Positions 1-11,169 of a DNA stretch of 64,000 nucleotides are shown one piece after another. The translations under genes and the position numbers were made by a program. Every line of letters starts with the position of its first letter. The stretch's first letter is position 1. Below the pieces are notes generated by a model. It was not told the origin of the DNA, did no database searches, and was given only the letters and a program-made list of their open reading frames with translations. Location of the stretch: contig BBXU01001346.1 of NCBI GenBank assembly GCA_001598975.1, positions 25,513-89,512 of the forward strand. Reading direction: 5' to 3'. Origin of the DNA: Parachlorella kessleri. Taxonomy: Eukaryota; Chlorophyta; Trebouxiophyceae; Chlorellales; Chlorellaceae.

Positions 1-1292
1 TTGTTTGGAGGGAACCAGAACTCCACATCATCAACAAAGCCTAGGAGGGGGCTCTGCAGAAGATAAGATGCTTAGGGTTAGCCAGGAAGGTGAAGAAGTG
101 CAGGTAGGGATACGCCATGTCCATGCAGCTTACGGGCTTTCTGATGCTGTCCTGGAAGGCGTCTGAAAAGTCCATAGATAAAGAATTAAGTTGCTCAACC
201 TATAACGCACCTCATACTCCACATACAAATAGTCGTCCGTCTTCTTCACAATCTTTGGTGTAAAATTGTCTGGCTTGAGCGTGGATACCTGAAAGCATAG
301 GGTGGGGAGCTGGGCTAAGACGGGAGCGATGTATCTCTCGCAACTGATACTGTCCACCGCATCCAAATGCTCATTTCGCCTCCAACAAACGGATGTTGCC
401 ACCAGTTGTCAAAGGTTACAAATCGTTGTTCACAGGGCCTTGGGTTAAAAGTCAGCCAGCACTTCGCCACACTGGCGACGTGCTTTGGCTGACAGCCCTT
501 GGAAGGATCAAGCTCTCATGGCAAGCATGAAGGGCTGCCTCAGTATTCACTCCAGCTTGGATCATGCCATGCGCATCACACAAGTGCAAAGCCCTCCAGG
601 ACGAGCACGATGGCTTACCACCTCCTCCAGCTCCTTGAAGGCCTCCTCCTTGCTGGCAGGGTTCTTCTTCCCACGGCCCTGGGCAGGGTTGTATGTCCTG
701 CAAATTGCCCCTGTCCTATTCAGCCTTGGAAAACACTGGCAGATGGTGGATACCTGCTGTCCAGCAGGCCAGCTATATCCACCAGGGCTGCTATGTGCCC
801 CAGGAATGAGCACTCCTAGAAGCTCACCAGGCAGGGACATAGTGACTAGGGTCGTTTATTTCCTCAGCTGTGGAAATGCAATTTGGCGTCGGTGGGCAAA
901 GGCTAAGTGACTTGACACCGCCGCCATAATCTTGCACCCCCAGGTTCTTTGGCCGGGGGCCAGCCCCCAAACCCAAGAGGGCCCCCACGACAGCCACGTT
1001 CACGCTGTGCAGTACTAGTTCCCTGCGAAGGAAACGCAACCGTATCAAGCTCTAGAGCGAGCAGCAAGTCTACAAATTGGAACCAGCGGGCGATGAAATG
1101 ATCAAGCCAAAAAGCAGAGCCTGCATGTTGAGATGTCCTTCAAGTGACACGCAAAGGGACCCACCGCCGAGACGTGGAGGAATCTCCTTCCACAGCGCTG
1201 CACGAGATGCGCAATACTGCACGCTGGCTGGGCCTCCCCACGACCTTTGGACGGGTGGTTGAGAAGAAGCTGGAGATGGTTAGCGCCTGCAT
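1..1292 (-). CDS. DUF1499 family protein, plastid-targeted (3' end outside window)
   Basis: Partial gene on the minus strand with exons 1165..1292, 828..1022, 619..697, 211..288 and <1..53, all phase-consistent; 177 residues are visible. The N-terminal ~42 residues are rich in Ser, Thr and Arg with few acids and contain VLRISCSA, which looks like a chloroplast transit peptide. A short hydrophobic stretch follows (about residues 50-62). The DUF1499 signature is clear: CPPTPNCIS (85-93), then WTYNP, DDYLYVEYE and FVDDVEFWF close to the left edge. DUF1499 proteins have no settled biochemical role; plant and algal members are mostly plastid proteins. The start chosen is the Met beginning MQALTISSF at 1292; an in-frame Met lies further upstream at 1382. 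The last exon continues past base 1. Family call is firm, function unknown. Confidence 0.88.
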
Positions 1293-1700
1293 GGTGTCAC
1301 CCGATCGCCTGAAGAGAAATCTAAGGATAGGAGCCACAGTACTTCCTCGGGTGGAGAAGTAAGAGGATGGGTTAGTCTGCATTTAGTCACTGTTGGTCCG
1401 TGTGGTCTTCCTTTATTCCTTCCTTGCTCTCTCTCACTAAGGAGGAGGTCTGGGACTCTATTGTTCTCTTGTCCTTCAAACGGTGCTGTGATCCTTCGTG
1501 TGAAATGGAGCACTTGTTGGGACTCCGATTGCTCGTTACCACTGTGTTTCTGAGTCCGACATAAGCTTAATTTCACAGATTCCTAGGTGTTACCTGCGGC
1601 TTGGCCGGCTGTTGCAGCGCCACCCAGGTCTTGGAGGCACTTGGGGTTCCTAGGTGGTCCTTGTGCATCATCTCGCACCACTTGGGACCCCAGAGACCAT
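1293..1700. promoter_or_regulatory. divergent intergenic region, DUF1499 / formin
   Basis: The 408 bases lie between two oppositely oriented start codons, so they must hold both promoters and 5' UTRs. I see no convincing TATA box or repeat. The formin 5' UTR may begin inside it. Confidence 0.5.
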
Positions 1701-4700
1701 ATGGAGTCACCGGTGAAGCTAATGCGATGGTTTGGCTTCTCCAGCCAGCCCACGCAGGACCCCAAGCCATATTGGCTGACGGACCGGGTGATGGCGTGCA
1801 TCTATGGTAGGTACACTGGCCGTGGCAAGTGATCTGGTGGCGGCTCTGTGATGGGGAGGTGGGTCCAGCCACATAGTATCAGATCTTATTCCACAGAGTG
1901 TACCCTGCAGAGGAGGACCGACAGTCGTGGAACAACTCATACCGCTCGACTTACCTGGCGGATGCGTATAAGGATTATTTGCGGGCAGCATCGCAGCAGG
2001 TTCGGTCGGCGCGCAGCGGAGCTGGAATACTTTTTATCAACCTTAGCCCAGTCCTGCGCAATCCAGAAGTCTATGGCTACTTCAATAACTCAGGTGGGTT
2101 GGCGTCTCGGGTGCGATCTAGGAAAGGAGGGAGCAGTTCTCAAACTTACGAAGATGCCCTACCTGGGTAGGTCTGCTGCAGACTAGAAAATGAAATTACC
2201 TCAATTTGGGTAGGTCTGCTGCAGAATGGAAAATCATAATTGGCTGGTCAGGGGCACAGCAAGGGTCTTATACATGCAAGGGCAGCTGCGGTTTGCCCCC
2301 AGATGGCTTCAGCATATGAAGAACCCAGCTCCTGCCTGCCTGCAGTTGTGGAGCTGCCCATGGACATTTGGGAGACGCCTCCTGGGCTCGCAATATGCCC
2401 GCTGCAATATGTGTTTACGGTGTGCAGCCAGATGCATCTGTGGCTCAGCCTAGCACCTGACAATGTTGTGGTAAGCGGATTGCATGCGCACATGCGGCAA
2501 CATCACGGCCTTGGAACCGGAATTGCTGAATCTCTTCAAGGCAGCTCTTCTGGCAGTGGTATGCATACTATTGTAAGCAATATTGCATCCTACATGCAAG
2601 ACTCGCGTCACTGTAATAGACACCTTGAGTCGGTTCACCATGGCAAGCAGCCCTCCTCATCCTGCAGGTGCTACATGCGCGCTCCTGCAGCAACACAGCG
2701 CGGCAGTTGGTTCAGTTCTTTGCGGCATGCCACCTGATTTTCAGCTGTGGCTGCGATAATGTGTACATGGCTATGGACCTGTTGCCAGCGCCGGGGCAGG
2801 CTCACAATCCGGGGGGTCCCAGCAGCCCAACGAAGCGGGCGCTTGCAGCACACGGAATCAAGACTCCCACGTTGCAGCCAGGCAGCAGAGCCAAGTAGGT
2901 TTGCCGTGTAGCCAGGGTCTTCTGCGCGCTGCAGAAATGTCTTTCATGTAGGTTGGTATGCGCATGGCTCCCAGCACAGCTGAGACTATGTATTTGAGCC
3001 CGTAAAAAAGTAGCTGGCATTCTTCCTGCAGCAACCACGCTATATTTGTTCTACTGGAGTGTGGGTGGTGGGGGGGGGGAGGTCGGTCCATTGAGGCACC
3101 GGTTCCAGGGTGTTAGGATGCCAGTGAAGATAGCCAATTCTGTGGTCTTGTGCAGCTACCTCTTGCCATCGCAGCACCGGTACGCAGACTACCTTTGCCG
3201 GCTGCTGCACCAGGATGATGAGATGCCTGCCACGTATGGCCAGACACTGCTGCTGAAACGCATAGTGGTCAGGTCAGCTTGGCGACGAGGTTGGGAACGT
3301 GGGCAGTGCTTGCCTGCTCCTGCACCGCATGGTGGACATATTGGGTATTTGTCTTTCCAAGCTGCCGTGCCGGAAAAGCTGTACTGAGATCTTAAGGTTA
3401 GGGTCTAGGGTCATACCACAGGACCACCCCACTGCACAAGCCCTTGAAGAGCACCCCTGCTGCAGCAAGCTGCGGCACTTTGCCAAGGCTGAAGCTGGTG
3501 CCCATCACAAGCCAGGCAGCGGGGCTGGGTCCCACATTAGCGGGCGCACGATGCTGGTTGTGTACCAGCGAGGGAAGAGGAAGTATGCGCTGGGGGCCAG
3601 CCTGGCGTCGACAGGGCATGACGTGAGTTGCTGAAAGCACCGAAGTGGGGTTGTGAGACTGCTGGTAATGGGTGGATGGAGATGTACAAAGCATGAATGG
3701 CTTGCCTGGTGCAGGACTTGTGGACTTGGTCATTTGGATGATGCCCAGAGCCTCTTGTCGTGTGCGTTGTGATGCCTTCATGTTGAGGTGGTCTTCGCCA
3801 TGCTGCAGCTCAGTTTCCTGGGCAGATCGCTCTCTTGGGAAAATTGCTTTGGCATTGGCACTTATTTTCCCTTCGTTACTGGCAGGATGACACCGTGGCC
3901 TTCAACGAGATCAACTTAGCAGTCAAGGGTGACGTGACGGTGGCCATGTGGTTTGCCGACCACATTGGCGAATGGGACCCGCCAGCGTTAGCTTTCGCCT
4001 TCCACACCTCGTTTGTGGAGTGCGGCGTGGTGCGGGCCACGGCCAAGAAGCTGGATGTGCCTGGGGGTGCGCCAGGTGCGCACCACACTGGCTGGAAGTG
4101 CTCTTGGCTTGGCTTGAACTCACACTCTCAGCCCAAGCCAACAATAATCAGCACAGGCGTTGCCCAGCCAGTAAGCGGTGGAGTGTCAGCCTCTTGCATG
4201 CCCACACATGACTTGCACGAACTCTTCTTTGCTTGGAACTAAGAGATCAACACTGGCACACCCCTGCAGCTGCTGTGGCCCAGGCAGAGAGTGAGGGATT
4301 CTTCATGGACATCATCCTGGATGATGAGCTGCCCCATGATGCCAGGTTGGCTACTGTTCTGTGTGAGGGTTTAAGTGTTGCAAGTAGACAGCATTATCAG
4401 GTATGCCCTGCTATGGGTGGAGGGGCAGGGCAGGGTGCCAGAGCATAAGGAAGGGTGTAAGCAGTGCAACCACCGTGTACTCGAAGACACGGCCTTTCTG
4501 CTTGTCTGTCTGCTTGCTTGCGGTCTGTGGCAGCAAAGGGTGTTGTTATTAACAAGGTAGCGCGGTGCTGCTTCAGGGCGCAGATTGACGTGGAGGGTGA
4601 CATCGATAAGCTCAAGTACGATTGGGACGTGTTGGTGGACACCCATGGCCTGCTGGAACATAAGGCGTGAGTCCAGGGCCTGTTTGTATGCGGCCAATTC

Positions 4701-7700
4701 TTATCGGACCTGACCTGCTGCAGACCTGTCACGAGCATGCAGCAGGTTTGAAGCGCGACGCCAAACACCCATTGGGTTGACAGGAACGCTCTTGCGTGCA
4801 TTACCTTGTCAATGCCTTTATGCTTGCTGTGCCCTGCAGGCGCACCGGCTCGCAGGGCAGCAGCAACAGCCTCCAGTCGGTGGTGGGCCAGTTCAAGCAG
4901 CAGCTGGCGGGGGCGAGCGGTCGGGGCTTGAGGCCCTCGCAGCTTTCATCGCTGGCCGGTTCTCGTGGCACACTCGGCAGCTTCCCTAGCTCAAGAGCCA
5001 GCTCTCGCACCGGCTCTGTTGGTAGCCAGCTGTCGAGCGCTGAGTCAAGCCCCAGGTCGGCCAGGTTTGATGCTGCTGGCGGCGAGGGCAGCGGCACCCG
5101 GGGAATGGTTGAGTGGGACGCTGCCGAGCGGTCTGAGTTGGCTGGTGGACAGTACACTGCTCAAGGGTGAGTGGGGAAATTTGCATTTGCTCTTAGGGAA
5201 ATGCTTGGGGGTGCAAATGCAAATGGGGGTGCCCTGCTTATGTGAGGTAGCTTCTTGAGGTGAAGGCAGACCGTTGCGTGGCAGGGACCGGACGACGAGG
5301 ACCGTTGCTCTTTAAACATGGCGTCATGAATAAGGGTGTAGGGGGGTAGGATGAGTTGCAAGTGCGCAATGCCAAATGCAGCTCCTTGAAGAATACAACT
5401 TTCGCTCTTACGACTGCCGCCAGCTGACGAGGGAGGCATGACCCTGTGCAGGGTCGAGGCAGCAGATCGTTCTAGAGATGCAGCCCTGGAACCCTCTGTT
5501 CAGCAGACCCTTGAGTCACTTGCAGCATCAGCAGGTGTGCTGGAAGCGTCAGATCTGCAGCAACAGCAACGGCCGCAGCAGGACTGTGCCCAGCACCCCT
5601 TCATCTCCCCGACGAGCGCTTCTCAGCTGCATGCCGAGGCCACTGCAGCCGTTGTGGAACGCATGGCGGGGGCGGAGGCGGCAGCACCAGCCGGCCCGGT
5701 GGCACCCAAGCCGCCCAAGCCGCCTCTGCTGCAGCCCTCCAGACCAGGCAAGCTTGTCTGTCCCCTGCAAGCTACGTGGTGCTATCTTGGGGTTTGTGAG
5801 GCTGAACTTTCTACGGTGGTGTATTGACCTTATACAGTATGGACAGTTCTCTGCGGACTCTTTTCACTCTACCGTGCCGCTCTCTTTGCAGGGGTGTCCC
5901 CTGAGTCGCCTCAGGCCCTTAGAAAAGCTACCGCACCGCCGCCGCCACCACCGCCGTTACCACCATCTAAGCCGTTTGCAGCAACGGCAGCTGATGCACC
6001 TTCATTACGAGCTCCAGCGGCAGCAGCAGAAGCCACAGCAAAAGATAGAACAGCAAAGCTAGGAGCACCACCACCTCCACCACCACCGCCGCCTCCCAAG
6101 AAGTCCCCGATCACCCCGGTGGGGACCTCGCTTCCACCCAGCACGGCGGTCGCACCCCCAGCACCACCGCCTCCGCCGCCCCTGGGCGGCAAGAAGGGTA
6201 AGGCCTTACAGAGCGTAGCGGGTGTTCGTGCACAATTTTTGCAAGGGCGGTCGGCAAAGCTAGTTGAGGTCCTGCTTCAATGCTGGTGCGGTGTGCTGCT
6301 TGGAGGACCGGTGAGTGTCGAATGCGCCGGGGCCATTTCTGAAGCCAAGGACATGACAAACGAACCCCTCCTCCCATACATGCAGGGGCTGCGGTGCCCC
6401 CGCCACCCCCGCCGCCGCCTGGTGCAAAGCGAGGCCCTCCTCCTCCTCCCCCACCGCAAGGGACGCCGACAGGTGCGTGGAGGAGATGCATTCGCTTGTA
6501 GCCTTATTACCTCTTGATGAGGTTTGCGTGTAGTAGGACAATTGTTGCCCCTGCTTCAGTGCGGAGCAGCAGCGCTTTTTATCGAGCACTGCTGCACTTG
6601 TGCTTGCAGGTCGGGGGCCCCCGGCAGCTCCCCCTCCACCGTCTGGCAAGGGCATGCCTTCCCCACCAAAGCCGCCGTCGCGACCCTCCTCAGCAGGTAA
6701 GGCCTGCACTGAATAATAGCAAAGTACATTCGCTGTGACCGGCGCGGTAAACCTTTCATTTTTTTGGTTGATGCACACCGCAGTTTAGTTTTCGCGCTGC
6801 TGCCAGGCAGTCATGTAATGCACACCTGGGTAGCTTTGTGAACATGCCGCGTTTGCCCAGATGCGCGATTGTCCACCCCTGCAGGCAGCGCGGCACCACC
6901 GCCTGCTTTGCCACCCAAGCATGCCTCTCCACTTAAGCTGCGGGCGCTGTACTGGAATAAAGTGTCGCGGCAGTCGGGCACTGTGTGGGATGACCTAGCA
7001 CCAGTGGAGCCTCTCACTGACCCATATGCCTCAGCCATGGGCCAGCTCTTTGCGGTGAGTTGCTGCTGTTCTTCCAACGCTGTTATTGTATCAGGGTGCC
7101 CCCGCAGAGGTATTTGCGACAGCAGCATTCCGTGTGGCCGTACCGATGCCATCACTTGTTGTGTATAAGGATGAGGAGCTTTTTCCTTTGTCCAAGCGCC
7201 AACAGCAGCATGAGCTGGACTTGACACATACCAGCTGTTTTGATAGTTGAGCCCACCAGCAGTATATACTGCCCTGCTTTGCGCAGGTGAAGCAGACCAC
7301 CAAGGTCGACACCCCGGCCTCAGCAATGAAGCGGGAACGCAGTGGGCCGGTGGTCAAGGTTATCCAGTTGCCACGGGCCAACAACATCAGCATCATGCTC
7401 ACGCAGGTGTGCGTTGGGGCGGTGTTGGTTGTTTGCTCTTGAGTAGGTGTGGGGTCACCTCGAAACAGGGCGTGTGTTTCAAATTGAAGAAAGGAAGTCA
7501 ATTCCGCAGCAAAGCTGTGCTCAAGTGGCATGCAAGGCCTTCAGATGAGCAGCCGGGCATTCCGTTCAGCGCTTGGATTTCCCCTATCGTCCCTGCTGCA
7601 GTTCTCTGCGTTTCGTGGCTTTGAGGACATTCGGGATGCGGTGCTGACTGGCAGCGACCGGCTTGGGCAGGAGCACCTGAGCACCCTCATGCAGGTAGTC

Positions 7701-9900
7701 TTGGCTGCGTGGGCAGGCGAAATGCCGGGGGGGTGTTGCTTTGGCCACATTTGCAATGTGCAGTTGCTCTCCATAGTGCAGTGGTAGAAGAATGGGAGGG
7801 AGGGGGACGAACATGAGTCGGTGTCCATAAGGCAACCTGCCTTGATGGTGGTGTGCGTAGGTGATCATGGCGCCGTGCATGTCGCACTATGTTGCTTTTG
7901 CTTGGTGCTTCTGCACGCTTTGAGCAGCACTTCTACATGCCTGCATGGCGCAGTGCATGTCGTGGGCGTGCTGAGGCTTAAGAGGATTCTGCAAGGGGCT
8001 GCCTGTGCAGATAGCCCCCACGGAGGATGAGCAGCGTGCACTGCAGCGGTACCGCGGCCCGCGTAGTGAGCTGTCACCACCCGAGCAGTTCTTGCTGGTC
8101 ATGTGCGAGGTTCCCCGCCTGGACAAGAAGGTGAACTGGCGCGGGAGCCTGCTGCTGTGAGGCTGCCGTGCTTTGCTAGGCCTGTGCATCATTGCTCGTT
8201 CAGGTGTTGATATCGCAATGCTGGGGCACGAGGGGAACTGTGATTACATCTGCCATTCTGTCCCTGTGCAGATATCAGCTCTGATGTTCCGCAACCAGTT
8301 CGGCGCACTGTGCAATGACGCCCAGACGGGAATGGAGACGCTGCAGGCAGCCTGCCAGCAGATCAAGGACAGCCAGCGGCTTCGCCAGGTGTGTAGGTAC
8401 CACGCTAGCAGCCTGAGTTGGCAGGTGCAGGCTGGTGACGGAGGCCAATTGCGGCTGGTGCGTGCTGTATCAGATTTCTAAGGCTTGTTTGTCTTCACGT
8501 TGAGTTCCCTTTGGCTGGAGTTGTGGCACGTCTTGTAGTTGTCATATAGCTGGTCCTGAGGTGGCATGCTTCTAGTTGCAGGTGCTCCGGATCGTGCTGG
8601 CCAGCGGGAACCTCCTCAATGCTGGGACCCACCGCGGCCAGGCTGAGGGTATCAAGCTGGATGTTCTCTCAAAGCTGGGGGACGTCAAGGTCACTGTCAC
8701 GGGCCTGACAGCTATCATCGCGGATGCCACAGCTCAGGGAGCAAATGGCAGCAGCCGTAGCGGGAGCAGCAGCAGGACCAATGGGGCCCTGGACAAACAG
8801 CAGCAGCAGCCAGAGCAGCAGCGTCATGAAGCAGCAGCAGCGCCATTGCCGCCAGTGCGCACGCTGCTGGACTTCGTGGCGTGGGTGGCGGTGCGTGAGG
8901 CACTGCAGTCGGCAGCCACAGCCAGCAGCGGCAAGAAGGCGGCCTCGCAGCAAGTCTTAAGAAGCGCTCGGCTGGGGTACTTGGCGGAGGAGCTGAACAG
9001 CCTTTCTGACGCTGTGCGTCGCATGCAAACAGGTGGGTTGAGGGATGGATGTGGCCCAGGAAAGACACACTCTGGCGCCGTGGACAGACAGGGAGGGGGC
9101 CATGTAAGCTGGAAGATCTCCGCCAGAAGTTTTAATGACATGGTTGTTTCCCTCAAAATTGGGCTTTGTACCATCTCATGGCAGGCACATGGTGCATTTG
9201 TTGGGACACGCCACCATTTGTGGGTAGGCTTAGCGAGGTGAAGGTGACTTACTGCCAGTGGTCCGCCGTCATCCCTACGCGGTCCTATTGTTGCTGGATT
9301 CCACCTGCAGATGTGATGGAGGCCATGAGGCAGTTGAATTTGGGCTTGCGGGAGGCCAGGCTGGAGTATGAGGCAGAGTCCGCCAACCCCACCCATCAAG
9401 AGATGCAGCAGCCAGGGGCGCCAGGCGGCAACTCCAGAACACCTGGCATGCGGCAGGCTTCCTTTGCCAGTAATCTGGAGGCTGCTGCCGCCGGCGGACA
9501 GCAGCAGCAGCAGCGCAGCAATGGGGGCGGGGAGGCCGACGTACCAGGGGGAGGCACGGAGCCAGGACCAGGGTTAGATGCATGCGGCACGACCAGCACC
9601 AGCGACACTGCTAGTGAGGGCGGCAGCAGGAGTGGCGTGAAGCCCCACAGCAACACGCCCACAGTGCCGGCGGCTCCACCGTTTGCAGCCATGCTGGGGT
9701 CGTTCCTGGACAGCGCCCAGACGCGCCAGGAGGCCTTGCAGGCAGCCCAGCAGAAGACGGAGGCGGTTGTTCGGGAGACTGTGGGCTGGCTGGGGGAAAC
9801 GCCAGACCCTGATGCCTCTGGCACTTTTGAGCTTCTGCTGAAGTTCTGCTCCGAGTTTGACTCGGCGTTCCGCAGGGTGTACAAGGCGCTAAAGGGGTAG
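1701..9900 (+). CDS. class II-type formin (degenerate PTEN-C2, FH1, FH2)
   Basis: Formins nucleate and elongate unbranched actin filaments. Exons: 1701..1806, 1899..2093, 2346..2470, 2668..2894, 3156..3272, 3466..3622, 3886..4066 (or 4075), 4270..4345, 4577..4666, 4840..5166, 5452..5747, 5892..6197, 6386..6472, 6610..6696, 6885..7054, 7287..7406, 7602..7694, 8011..8130, 8272..8388, 8582..9032, 9311..9900; about 1345 residues. Residues ~1-230 match a PTEN-like phosphatase domain, but the P-loop reads HARSCSNTAR (145-154): the catalytic Cys is Ala and the CX5R arginine is missing, so it should be catalytically dead and may bind lipid. A C2 domain follows (~230-450; VKGDVTVAMWF, FAFHTSFVECGVV). 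FH1 has polyproline runs in exons 12-15. FH2 starts near KLRALYWNKV (~810) and keeps the GNLLN motif (1008-1012) and GIKLDVLSKLGDVK. A Gln/Ser-rich insert splits FH2 after that motif. Domain order is that of plant class II formins. The intron after 5747 uses a GC donor. Confidence 0.93.
2164..2236 (+). repeat. short direct repeat in formin intron
   Basis: The stretch TGGGTAGGTCTGCTGCAGA followed by a TAGAAAAT/TGGAAAAT-like tail occurs at about 2164 and again at about 2207, 43 bases apart. It is a local tandem duplication inside intron 2 and includes a cryptic acceptor-like CTGCAG. Confidence 0.6.
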
Positions 9901-10432
9901 GGCCATCAGGGCATGGTGCTCAGATCGCAGACTGAGGCTAGAGCGTTGTGCTAGAAACCGGCTTGCCAAGTGCATTGATTGCTGTGTTTGCCTGCGGCAG
10001 TGGTGTCTCCCTTGCCGGCAGGCTATTGACATGTGATTTCTCGGTTCCTCTCATGGTGATATTGCCAGTTGGAGCTTGGTAGCAAGTCCCAAGTGTTGCA
10101 TTGCTAGGGTTGAGTGTGGCAAGAGTAAGGCAGCCTCTGTTAGACAGACAGACTAGAGTGAGGGTAGACAGACGGACGCGACCTTGCTGATTTTGACTTT
10201 TTTTGCTCTGACTCCTTCTTTTGCTTAGGACCAGCGCGGGACTTGTTACACACATTTCATTGCTGAGAGGTGTGCTTGCCTTTCTGTGCTCTGAGGCTGC
10301 TCGCAAGTTGTACCTGCGTGCCCACAAAGCTAGCCTGTCCTGGAATGAATGTCCATATGCCCAAATAGTGCGCATGACCGCTTGCAAGAAGGCAACCCCT
10401 TGCAGGGGTACCTAGCTCGCATGGCTGGGTTT

Positions 10433-10437
10433 TGTAA
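10433..10437 (+). promoter_or_regulatory. candidate TGTAA polyadenylation signal of the formin gene
   Basis: TGTAA is the usual green-algal polyadenylation motif. This copy is about 530 bases after the formin stop codon, so the assignment is plausible but not exclusive. Confidence 0.4.
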
Positions 10438-10791
10438 TTTAGGACACCCAGCAGTGCGAGGTTGCGCTGATAAAGGCAGCTATATGTCTAATCTTGGTGT
10501 AGGACGACAGGTACCCCACAGCCCCTGCTCGGTTGTGTTGCACACACCATCAAGGGTGAGTCAGCACAAAGTATCAAAACAGGCAATCAGCTACAGCGGT
10601 GGTGTACGATGACTGGCTCTTGCAGGCTCACTTTGACATGCCCTTGTGGCCCCTTGCATTGCAGCGCTCCTCCTCCCCGGTAAGAAGGCTGCAAGAAGTT
10701 CAGTCACACTGACTGGCAGATGCCGGCGACTACCTCACCGTCTGTTGGCTTATCTTGCATGCTTTTCTTCAACTTGCGGGCATGAAACTGT

Positions 10792-10796
10792 TTACA
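10792..10796 (-). promoter_or_regulatory. candidate TGTAA polyadenylation signal (minus strand)
   Basis: TTACA on plus reads TGTAA on minus, 374 bases beyond the stop codon of the glycosyltransferase-like gene. Confidence 0.3.
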
Positions 10797-11169
10797 CCCG
10801 TGGAAGCTTGATGATGAGTGTCATGTATGACATATCCAACTTAAGGTACAATACCTTCATTATCTCAATGGCTTTGATGATGGAATTGAACAAATGCCTT
10901 ATTGTGTATGCTTAACGGGTGTTGAGCGCATCAAGATGGAGCAATGAGGCTCCCTAACACCGGGCAAGTCTGACCCCTGGCTGGTGAAACCAAGGCCTAC
11001 GAGGGAGGGGCACACTACAAGTACATGGTAGTTCTGTCATGAGCTACTAAGCTATCACTGAAGAATTTTACGCAGCACCCATTCTGGTACCCGGTAGCTG
11101 GCCAATCGTGGCCAGCATGCCAGCACCCCTTGAGAACCTGCCTGGCAGCCACCTGCTCTACTAGTTTCA

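Larger units (their letters stand above)
9901..11169. other. convergent intergenic region
   Basis: This holds the 3' UTRs of the formin (plus) and of the glycosyltransferase-like gene (minus). I see no credible coding exon. A TGTAA lies at 10433 on plus and its complement TTACA at 10792. Several open frames here are short and low in protein-like composition. Confidence 0.6.

Noticed and set aside
5911..6192. Gly-rich open frame on the minus strand
   Set aside because: It is the antisense shadow of the polyproline FH1 exons of the formin.
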